NCBI RefSeq assembly: GCF_030651915.1
Contig: NZ_JAUSBV010000005.1
Span: forward strand, 124,001-188,000
DNA: 64,000 nt
Direction of reading: 5' to 3'
Source: Parvibaculum sp.
GTDB taxonomy: Bacteria > Pseudomonadota > Alphaproteobacteria > Parvibaculales > Parvibaculaceae
The position numbers were made by a program, and so were the translations under genes. Under the pieces are notes generated by a model. The model saw only the letters and a program-made list of their open reading frames with translations. It was not told the DNA's origin and did not search any database. Within the stretch, counting starts at the first letter, position 1; the number at the start of each line of letters is the position of its first letter. Below, in pieces: positions 57,342 through 64,000 of this stretch.

Positions 57342-59225
57342 TCAGGCGGCGTAGATGGTTTCGCCCCGCTTGATCGTCTCGACGATCGTGAGTTCGCGCA
57401 GAGCGGACGGATCGATCACTTCGGGGTCTTCGGCCATAATCACAAAATCGGCCAGCTTGCCTTCCTCGATCGACCCCTTGATGTCGTCTTCGAAATGCTG
57501 ATAGGCCGCATCGATGGTGATACCGCGCAAGGCATCGTAGGCGCTTATGCGCTGATCTTCTCCCAATACCTGGCCGCTGCGCGTGCGCCTGTTGGTCGCA
57601 GACCAGAGCAGCATGCGGCAATCGGAGGGAGCCACCGGCGAATCATTGTGCAGCGTGTAACGCATGCCGCGGTCGACGGTCGAACGCACCGGACTGATGC
57701 GCGCCGCGCGTGCCGGACCCAACACCGAATCGCGGTGCCAATCGCCCCAATAGAATGTATGCGTGACAAAGTAGGACGGCATTACGCCGAGTTTTTCCAT
57801 TCGATCAAGCTGGTCCTCGCGCAAGGTCTGGGCGTGGATGACTGTTGGTCGCCGATCACCGAGACCGTACTTCGCCGTCGCCTTTTCGATGGCGGCGATG
57901 AACTGGTCGGCGGCCGCGTCGCCGTTGCAATGGGCGTATACCTGCCAGCCACGGGCGAAGGACTCATCAACATAGTTGGCCGCCGTCAGGTCGTCGACGA
58001 TCCGATATCCGCGATAGTCCGGCTTGAAACCCGGCGGCACGACTTCATAGGGTTCGGTGAGCCAGGCCGTCTTGGCTTGCGGCGAACCATCGAGCATCAG
58101 CTTGATGCCACCGATCTTGAAGCCGTTGTAATCCTTTCGCACCTCGACATCGCCGCGCGCGAGATCGTCGATGTGGGTAAAGAAGGGATAACCGATCACG
58201 TCGATTTTCAAGCGATCACGCTCGGCCGCGAGCGTCAGCAGGTCGTAGTCGGGGCGCCGCGTCGCGCCGTCCTGCGCAGTCGTGATGCCCCAGGCGGCGT
58301 ATTGATCCTGCACCTTGTCGAGCAGATCGAGCAACTCATCCTTCGACGCCTCCGGCAGGCGCGGCAGGGCGAGCGAAATGGCGCCTTCCTCAAGAATGCC
58401 GTTCGGTTCTCTGGTACCGGGCCAGCGGCGGATGACACCGCCGGCGGGATCGGGCGTATCGGCCGTGATGCCGAGCAGGTTCAGCGCATATGAATTCACG
58501 ACTACGACATGGAGCGAAGCGTGATAAGCGAGCACCGGTTGCTCGGTCGACACTTCGTCGAGATCGGTGCGGGTGATGGCGCGCTTTTCAGCCAATAACG
58601 AGTCGTCGTAGTTCGCGCCGAGAATCCAGCCGCCGCGTCCGCCACCGGTTTTCTCGCGATATTTCAACAACTCGTTCCTGATGTCGGCGATGCTCCCGAC
58701 AGGGCCTGCCGGGATCGGCGCGAGGTTCTGGAAGCCCATCAGCAACGCCGTCAGGGAAACATGGCCGTGGCAGTCGATGAAACCGGGCAACATTGTCTTG
58801 CCGCCGAGATCGACGATGCGGGCGCCGCTGCCCGCACGCGACGCAACGTCCGCCTCTCGGCCGACCGCGAGAATGCGTCCTCCCTTGACAGCGACCGCTT
58901 CGGCGACCGGCAGGGCCGCATTCATCGTGCGAATGGTGCCGCCGCGATAGATCGTGGCGCCGCTGGACGCTGCGCGGGCGCGCCGCGTCGACCCGCCGGC
59001 GATGGCGGGCGCGGTGAAGGCGAGCGCCACGGCAGCGCCTGCAAGCACGTCGCCGCCGGCACGCGAGACGCCGAGCGCCGTCAGCATGCCGGCCGTCAAC
59101 GCCGCGCCGGCGCCAAAAAAGCCGCGGCGGCTCAGATGTTCGCGTTTCGGCGGATAGGCGCCCCAGACATAGGGTGTGCAGCAGGGACAGTTTCCACGAT
59201 GGGTCTTCGGATCGTCGTATGACAT
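57342..59225 (-). CDS. Tat-exported amidohydrolase (YtcJ-like)
   Basis: A 627-aa metal-dependent hydrolase of the YtcJ/NfdA type, which removes N- or O-acyl groups from small molecules. A cysteine-rich N-terminus (GNCPCCTPYVWGAYPP) comes before a twin-arginine motif SRRGFFGAG (R33, R34) and hydrophobic stretch. The metal site begins GGKTMLPGFIDCHGHV, and ends with LHNDSPVAP and the closing strand GKLADFVIMAEDPEVIDP. Start 59225 follows gaggtatcg. It lies 22 bp after the enoyl-CoA hydratase gene. Confidence 0.9.
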   Translation of the reverse strand: MSYDDPKTHRGNCPCCTPYVWGAYPPKREHLSRRGFFGAGAALTAGMLTALGVSRAGGDVLAGAAVALAFTAPAIAGGSTRRARAASSGATIYRGGTIRTMNAALPVAEAVAVKGGRILAVGREADVASRAGSGARIVDLGGKTMLPGFIDCHGHVSLTALLMGFQNLAPIPAGPVGSIADIRNELLKYREKTGGGRGGWILGANYDDSLLAEKRAITRTDLDEVSTEQPVLAYHASLHVVVVNSYALNLLGITADTPDPAGGVIRRWPGTREPNGILEEGAISLALPRLPEASKDELLDLLDKVQDQYAAWGITTAQDGATRRPDYDLLTLAAERDRLKIDVIGYPFFTHIDDLARGDVEVRKDYNGFKIGGIKLMLDGSPQAKTAWLTEPYEVVPPGFKPDYRGYRIVDDLTAANYVDESFARGWQVYAHCNGDAAADQFIAAIEKATAKYGLGDRRPTVIHAQTLREDQLDRMEKLGVMPSYFVTHTFYWGDWHRDSVLGPARAARISPVRSTVDRGMRYTLHNDSPVAPSDCRMLLWSATNRRTRSGQVLGEDQRISAYDALRGITIDAAYQHFEDDIKGSIEEGKLADFVIMAEDPEVIDPSALRELTIVETIKRGETIYAA

Positions 59226-59247
59226 CGATACCTCGGATAGCGGCGTC

Positions 59248-60054
59248 TCAGCGCCCGGTGAAATTCGGCGACCGCTTCTCAAGGAAGGCCGCGATGGCTT
59301 CGCGGCTGTCTTCGCCGGTGGCGGCGAGCGCAAACTGGTCGGCATCCATGAAGGTCACAGCAGCGTTGAGCGCCGTCGCCGCCTGCGTGATGCCACGCTT
59401 TGCCATACGCACCGAGACCGGCGGCAGAGCGGCGACCTTTTCGGCCCAGCGGTGGGCGCTCTCGAGCGCCTTGCCATCGTCGCAGATTTCGTCGATGAGG
59501 CCCCATTGTTCGGCTTGCTCTGCGCCGACCCGTTCGCCGAAGATGGTAAGTTGCTTGGCGCGAGAGGGCCCTATCAAGTTCACCATACGCGGCTGCGTGT
59601 GCCAGCTCATGTTCATGCCGAGCGGGATTTCCGGGAGACGGAAATGTGCGCCGCGTCCGGCAATGCGGAAATCGCAAGCAACCGATAATGCGACGCCTCC
59701 GCCGATACAGAAACCTTCGATGGCGACAATCGTGACCTGGTCAAGCGCTTCCCAAGCGTCACACATATCGGGGCCGGCACGCAGCATTTCGCGCCGCTCC
59801 AGAAGCGATGCCGAAGCGCGTTTTACCATTTCGGGATCGGCGAGATCAGCGCCCCCGGTAAAAGCCTTCCCGCCGGTCAGGATAACGGCGCTTGTTGTCA
59901 CATCATCGCGCAACAGGCGTGCGGTCGCGGTGAGATCGCGCAGCAGGCGGGCCGAAAGCGCATTGACGCGATCGCCGCGGTCGAAGCGGACGGTGGCCAC
60001 GCGGCCGGCGCGCTCAATCGTAATGAACTCGCCGACTTTTTCGCTCTGCACCAT
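59248..60054 (-). CDS. enoyl-CoA hydratase/isomerase family protein
   Basis: A 268-aa crotonase-fold protein. It has the CoA-binding turn AVILTGGKAFTGGADLADPE and the oxyanion-hole EGFCIGGGVALSVACDFRIA, and a later LPEIPLGMNMSWHTQPRMVN. The usual catalytic Glu pair is at EIPLG. It could hydrate enoyl-CoA or shift a double bond. Start 60054 follows agggggtggt. It is the first gene of the operon that carries the nucleotide module, and its own upstream region is separated from the next gene by a terminator. Confidence 0.9.
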   Translation of the reverse strand: MVQSEKVGEFITIERAGRVATVRFDRGDRVNALSARLLRDLTATARLLRDDVTTSAVILTGGKAFTGGADLADPEMVKRASASLLERREMLRAGPDMCDAWEALDQVTIVAIEGFCIGGGVALSVACDFRIAGRGAHFRLPEIPLGMNMSWHTQPRMVNLIGPSRAKQLTIFGERVGAEQAEQWGLIDEICDDGKALESAHRWAEKVAALPPVSVRMAKRGITQAATALNAAVTFMDADQFALAATGEDSREAIAAFLEKRSPNFTGR

Positions 60055-60161
60055 ACCACCCCCTTGTTTCTTGCGGCCGCGCGCAGACCGCGGGGCGTTT
60101 CTTGGGCGCAATGATGGCGCGGCTACCGCCCGCTGCAAAGGGTTTTCCGGTTTGGCGGCGT

Positions 60162-60198
60162 AAAAAGAAGAGGGGCGGCGCCGAGGAGTGCGCCGCCC
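60162..60198 (-). terminator. rho-independent terminator of the glycine-zipper gene
   Basis: On the minus strand GGGCGGCGC (60198-60190) and GCGCCGCCC (60181-60173) form a perfect 9-bp stem with an 8-nt loop, followed by a T-rich CTCTTCTTTTT. It isolates the enoyl-CoA hydratase operon from the gene before it. Confidence 0.75.
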
Positions 60199-60236
60199 GC
60201 TCCCGTCCGGCCCGCCAGGACCGGACACCCCTCAAC

Positions 60237-61118
60237 TCAGGAGTTGACGATCTCCCATGAGCCGTCGGGCTGACGGCAGGCCTTACCGTAAGCATCCTCG
60301 GCGCGACCACCGATGGTGATGACGGTCTGATACTCGCGGCAATAGTGACCGGGATGGGGCTCATAGGTGCGGACCGGCGTGACCTCGTAGCCATATCCAG
60401 AGCGGATGTCTTGCCAGGAAACCGGATGGTGGTTCGGTGCATATTCGAGCACATCGCCGACACAGGCCCAGTTGCTGGCATCGACGGCATGACCGAGCGC
60501 GCCGCCAAGGACAGCACCGATCAGGGCGCCGCCAATCACCGGCCCGGCACCCCTGCCCTGGTCGGCACCGATCACGCCGCCAAGGATAGCGCCGATGACG
60601 GTGCCAACGGCCTGGCTGTTACAGGCGGAATAGCGATAGCCGTATCCATGGCTGCCATAGGACGCATCATAGTAACCCGCTGGCGGGCGCATATAGACCT
60701 GCTGCGGGACCGTCACATAATGATAGGTGTTGCGATAGACGACGGTCGTGCTGGTTCGGGGCGCCGCGCCGGTGCGTGGTCCGTAGTGTCCGTACCAGGG
60801 TCGGTCCACATAAACCGGACGATATGTCTGCCGCGTTGCTCCCGGCAGGTGACGCTGCTGAATCTGCTGTTGACGAACCTGCTGCCGGTGCTGCCACAGC
60901 GGATCGGCTTGCGTGCGCGATGGATGTCGTGTCTCGACCGGATGGTCCTGGCGGTGGCGCATTTCGCCGCGTTGACCATATCGGTCGTCCACATGACCTG
61001 CCAACCAGACGTCACGCTCCATGCGCTCGACCGGCGCCGCCAGCGCTGCGCCGCCAAAGCCGACGCATAGCAGGGCAGCGATGGCCGCGCTCGCCAAATT
61101 TCCAGTTTGTCGCACCAT
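60237..61118 (-). CDS. glycine-zipper surface protein
   Basis: The 293-aa exported protein has a signal peptide (NLASAAIAALLCVGFGGAAL, cleavage near LAA), a Gln/His/Arg-rich middle, and a glycine-zipper (GTVIGAILGGVIGADQGRG and VIGGALIGAVLGGALG). The C-terminal domain PHPGHYCREYQTVITIGGRA matches the 17-kDa surface-antigen-like group. It is probably in the outer membrane. Start 61118 follows ggaggcgcacc. Function is not established; such proteins stiffen the envelope. Confidence 0.82.
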   Translation of the reverse strand: MVRQTGNLASAAIAALLCVGFGGAALAAPVERMERDVWLAGHVDDRYGQRGEMRHRQDHPVETRHPSRTQADPLWQHRQQVRQQQIQQRHLPGATRQTYRPVYVDRPWYGHYGPRTGAAPRTSTTVVYRNTYHYVTVPQQVYMRPPAGYYDASYGSHGYGYRYSACNSQAVGTVIGAILGGVIGADQGRGAGPVIGGALIGAVLGGALGHAVDASNWACVGDVLEYAPNHHPVSWQDIRSGYGYEVTPVRTYEPHPGHYCREYQTVITIGGRAEDAYGKACRQPDGSWEIVNS

Positions 61119-61327
61119 GGTGCGCCTCCGTTCCAAGGACGGAAATCCACTTCCGCCAACATCGACAGATTTTCATCGGGCGCCTGAACGGTCCCTGAAC
61201 TGGCCGTTAATCTTCAGGTCGGCATTGCGACAGGCCACCGCAGTTGAATTCGCCGGCCGTTTCCTCTCGAATCCCCCATGTCGGGATTGCCGCGATCTTC
61301 CCCCCCCCAAAAAACCCTGGAGATTCG

Positions 61328-62569
61328 ATGTCCAACACACACGCAACGCCTACGTCCTACGAGATTTCCGTTGGGGCGGCCTGCAAACGGTTGGGGTACG
61401 GTCCGACGATCGAATCACTGCTTTCGCTCGCGGCGCTCGAGCTCAAAGTCGAGATTCCGATCGTGCGCGACAATGGAGAACTTGCGATTTTCACCGGTTA
61501 CCGCGTCCAACATCAAAATGTGCGCGGACCTTGCAAGGGCGGACTCCGCTACCATCCGGACGTCGACATCCAAGAAGTGCGCGAACTCGCGGCGTTGATG
61601 ACCATGAAGACGGCGCTCGTCAATATTCCGCTTGGCGGCGGCAAAGGCGGTATCGCCTGCAATCCGCATGAAATGAGTCAACGCGAACTGGAAGTTCTGA
61701 CGCGGAAATTCGTCAAGCGCATTCATCGCGAGATCGGCCCAAACTCCGACATCATGGCACCAGATGTGGGAACCAATGCCCAGACGATGGGCTGGATTCA
61801 TAGCGAATATTCCGCCATCTACGGGCACTCGCCGGCGGCCGTCACCGGAAAGCCGCTTGCCCTTGGCGGTTCGCCAGGCCGTAACACCGCGACGGGGCAT
61901 GGGATCGCGATCGTCGTTGCCGAGTATGCCAGGCACCACCGGATGCCGCTGAAGGGTTCGACAGCGGTCGTTCAGGGTTTTGGCAATGTCGGATTTCACG
62001 CAGCTCAGGCACTGGCAGCACTGGGCATAAAGGTCGTCGCAATCTCCGACTCGCGCAGCGCTGTTTACCGTGACGGGGGGATCGACCTTGCAGCATTGTC
62101 GGATCAGAAGCACGCGCGGGGTTCGCTCAAAGACACGGAAGGTCACGATTCACTGGAGCCGGATGCTTTGTTCGAGATACCATGCGACTTTCTGGTTCCC
62201 GCCGCGCTCGGCGATGCCATTCATGCGGGAAATGTCGCTCGCCTCGCATGCCGCATCATCGTCGAGGGCGCCAATGCGCCGGTTACCGCCGAGGCGGATC
62301 TGACGCTCCGGGAGCGCGGCATAGCCGTCATTCCCGACATTCTCGCGAATGCGGGCGGCGTGATTGTCAGCTATTTCGAATGGGTGCAGAACCTTCAACG
62401 ACAGGTATGGGCGCTGGAGACAGTCGATGCCGAGCTCGAACGCCTTCTTGGCAATGCAACCCGCGAGGTGCTGGCACACGCTGCTGGAGCCGATCTCGAC
62501 CTTCGATCCGCAGCCTTCGACATTGCCGTGAGACGGGTCAAGGAAGCGCTGGAGGCCACCGGACTCTGA
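61328..62569 (+). CDS. glutamate dehydrogenase (Glu/Leu/Phe/Val family)
   Basis: A 413-aa oxidoreductase interconverting glutamate and 2-oxoglutarate plus ammonia. Substrate-binding GPCKGGLRYHPDVDIQEV, catalytic lysine in PLGGGKGGIACNP, and MAPDVGTNAQTMGW are intact. The nucleotide loop VVQGFGNVGFHAAQALAALG follows, with AISDSRSAV after it. Start 61328 follows tggagattcg. It is divergent from the glycine-zipper gene. Confidence 0.93.
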   Translation: MSNTHATPTSYEISVGAACKRLGYGPTIESLLSLAALELKVEIPIVRDNGELAIFTGYRVQHQNVRGPCKGGLRYHPDVDIQEVRELAALMTMKTALVNIPLGGGKGGIACNPHEMSQRELEVLTRKFVKRIHREIGPNSDIMAPDVGTNAQTMGWIHSEYSAIYGHSPAAVTGKPLALGGSPGRNTATGHGIAIVVAEYARHHRMPLKGSTAVVQGFGNVGFHAAQALAALGIKVVAISDSRSAVYRDGGIDLAALSDQKHARGSLKDTEGHDSLEPDALFEIPCDFLVPAALGDAIHAGNVARLACRIIVEGANAPVTAEADLTLRERGIAVIPDILANAGGVIVSYFEWVQNLQRQVWALETVDAELERLLGNATREVLAHAAGADLDLRSAAFDIAVRRVKEALEATGL

Positions 62570-62661
62570 GCCCTCATCTCTCTGACATAAGGTTCATGTA
62601 ACGCTTGGCATGTTAGGCTCTAGCGGAATCAGTCCCCCCGCAGCGCAGGAACGCCCGCGAC

Positions 62662-63465
62662 ATGCCAGAGACCAGTTTTCTGCAGGCCCTGTTTCTCGGC
62701 ATCATCGAGGGGGTAACCGAATTTCTGCCGGTTTCGTCGACCGGACATCTCATTATTGCCGGCGAGCTGATCGGTTTCGACAGCGTGCCCGGCGAGGTCT
62801 TCGAGACCACAGTTCAGATCGGCGCCATTCTGGCGATATGCACCCTCTATCGGGAGCGGTTGACGTCCGTTACGCGAGGCCTCCTCAACGGCGACGCCGC
62901 AGCGCGCTCCTTTCTAACGAGCATTCTCATCGCCACGCTACCGATGGTCATTCTGGGCGCGCTCTTTTACGACTTTATCGTCGGCGTCCTGTTTTCGCCC
63001 TATGTGGTCAGCGTGGCATTCATTGTGGGCGGCATCGCGATCATTGTGATCGAACGGCTGAATATCGACCAGCGTATCGAGTCGATCGAAGCTATCGCGC
63101 CTTTTACTGCCGTGAAGATCGGGATTTTCCAGTGTCTTGCGCTCATTCCAGGGATGTCGCGCGCGGGCGCAACCATCATTGGATCGCTGCTGGTTGGTGT
63201 CGAGCGGAAGACGGCGGCTGAATTTTCCTTCTTCCTGGCAATTCCTGTCATTGTCGGCGCCACTATCGTTGACCTTTGGGGCAATCGCGCATTGCTCGAC
63301 GGTGCGCATGTTCCGGTTCTGGCGGTCGGCTTTGTCGCAGCGTTCCTGTCGGCGCTGGTCGTCGTAAGGTGGTTTGTCGGCTTTGTCAGCCGTCACGGCT
63401 TCTCAGCCTTCGGATGGTACCGAATCGCCCTCGGCAGCCTGTTGCTCGTCTATTTCCTGATGTGA
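62662..63465 (+). CDS. uppP: undecaprenyl-diphosphatase
   Basis: UppP (BacA) recycles undecaprenyl pyrophosphate for peptidoglycan and O-antigen synthesis. The 267-aa protein has about eight helices and the family motifs GIIEGVTEFLPVSSTGHLII and LIPGMSRAGATIIGSLLVGV, plus AAEFSFFLAIPVIVGATIVD. It starts 92 bp after glutamate dehydrogenase and converges on the desaturase gene. Confidence 0.96.
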   Translation: MPETSFLQALFLGIIEGVTEFLPVSSTGHLIIAGELIGFDSVPGEVFETTVQIGAILAICTLYRERLTSVTRGLLNGDAAARSFLTSILIATLPMVILGALFYDFIVGVLFSPYVVSVAFIVGGIAIIVIERLNIDQRIESIEAIAPFTAVKIGIFQCLALIPGMSRAGATIIGSLLVGVERKTAAEFSFFLAIPVIVGATIVDLWGNRALLDGAHVPVLAVGFVAAFLSALVVVRWFVGFVSRHGFSAFGWYRIALGSLLLVYFLM

Positions 63466-63480
63466 GCCTGAGAACGCGCC

Positions 63481-64000
63481 CTACTCGGCAGGCGGTTCGC
63501 CGCCGGCGCGGCGCTGCCCACCGGCGTCCTCCGACGGCCGGGCGACGCGGCCAGAGCGGCGCGGAACCTGACGCGGACCCGCCGCCGGTTGCAATGGACG
63601 GGCGACGCGCAAATCCTTCGGCATGTCGCGGCCATGTGCATCGAGATCAATCGGCGGCGCTGTCGGCCGGCCATCGAAATCGATCCACTGCTTGCGGTCA
63701 TAGTCGAACAGCTTGCACGCGCGGACAATCTTCAGATATTCGCCGAGGGACAGCCGGTAGCGGACGACATCGTCGCCATAGGCTTCAATCAGCTTTGCCT
63801 GCGCGTCAGTCAACTTGTAGCCTGGTATCGAAGGCAGCGCGTGATGCGCGTGATGCAGCATCACCCATTTGAACAGCGGCAGGAAGTCGAACGGCAGATC
63901 GACATGCGCTGTGCCGCGTATATTGCCACCGTAAAACGTCCATTCTTTCGGGTCGTCGAACCAGGGCACGGCCGGATGGTTGTGCTGCAGGAATATCGAC
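63481..64000 (-). CDS. fatty acid desaturase (C-terminal part)
   Basis: The window ends within this gene, so the N-terminus and first His boxes lie beyond it. Visible are FLQHNHPAVPWFDD, IRGTAHVDLP and the last histidine box HHAHHALPSIPGYKLTDAQA. These are the final two His clusters of a membrane di-iron desaturase that adds a double bond to acyl chains. After KLFDYDRKQWIDFDG the last 60 residues are Pro/Arg/Gly-rich and probably disordered. Confidence 0.8.
   Translation of the reverse strand, partial: SIFLQHNHPAVPWFDDPKEWTFYGGNIRGTAHVDLPFDFLPLFKWVMLHHAHHALPSIPGYKLTDAQAKLIEAYGDDVVRYRLSLGEYLKIVRACKLFDYDRKQWIDFDGRPTAPPIDLDAHGRDMPKDLRVARPLQPAAGPRQVPRRSGRVARPSEDAGGQRRAGGEPPAE

Overview
The window is high-G+C DNA with an alphaproteobacterial gene complement: radA-cvpA-purF, yfgM-bamB-der, guaB-rsmB-guaA, an alphaproteobacterial-style tRNA-Gln, and a palindromic intergenic element of the kind scattered through Hyphomicrobiales genomes. 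The mix of a Baeyer-Villiger-type monooxygenase, a cytochrome P450, DUF1329 proteins, a TRAP transporter and medium-chain PHA genes would suit a lipid- or hydrocarbon-using genus such as Parvibaculum. That genus is an inference and was not tested.

Layout. 1-8396: the end of an ABC ATPase, then radA, cvpA, purF, an SDR, and on the minus strand der, bamB and a YfgM-like gene. 8544-14299: panB, two paralogous membrane proteins, a TPR lipid/periplasm-type protein, and a P450/NTF2-like pair that diverges from a MarR-type regulator. 14398-22846: asd, then a minus-strand guanine-nucleotide cluster (guaB, rsmB, a TPR protein, guaA), rlmE, a Ppx/GppA phosphatase and tRNA-Gln with its own terminator. 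23034-31306: a flavin monooxygenase and a TRAP transporter (dctQMP), a small membrane protein, a PQQ-type sugar dehydrogenase, a stretch of gene debris and a TonB-family protein. 31418-37119: a pho-box-like triple repeat, then a complete agmatine system: carbamate kinase, agmatine deiminase, an APC transporter, a putrescine-type carbamoyltransferase and, divergently, N-carbamoylputrescine amidase. 37495-44379: a DUF1329 protein, a formylglycine-generating enzyme paired with an arylsulfatase, and Pseudomonas-type phaZ/phaC. 44628-48203: a lower-G+C surface-glycan island with two sulfotransferases and a GT61-like glycosyltransferase. 48213-53201: a DUF1330 pseudogene, a DUF2855 protein, a GST-like protein, a TetR regulator and a YXWGXW/DUF6600 protein with a recent 120-bp tandem duplication. 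53295-60054: a tight five-gene minus-strand operon: enoyl-CoA hydratase, Tat amidohydrolase, archaeal-type AMP phosphorylase, archaeal-type PRPP synthetase, beta-CASP RNase. 60237-64000: a glycine-zipper surface protein, glutamate dehydrogenase, uppP and the end of a fatty acid desaturase.

How the parts may work together. The most interesting unit is the translationally coupled AMP phosphorylase / PRPP synthetase / beta-CASP RNase trio (53295-57312). It reads as a possible route from RNA breakdown products to ribose bisphosphate and PRPP, assembled from archaeal-type enzymes. The agmatine cluster encodes two alternative ways to finish the same pathway, one conserving ATP and one hydrolytic. 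The TRAP transporter and monooxygenase may take up and oxidise an organic acid or ketone. Long open frames antisense to purF, the agmatine genes and phaC were judged to be codon-bias shadows.
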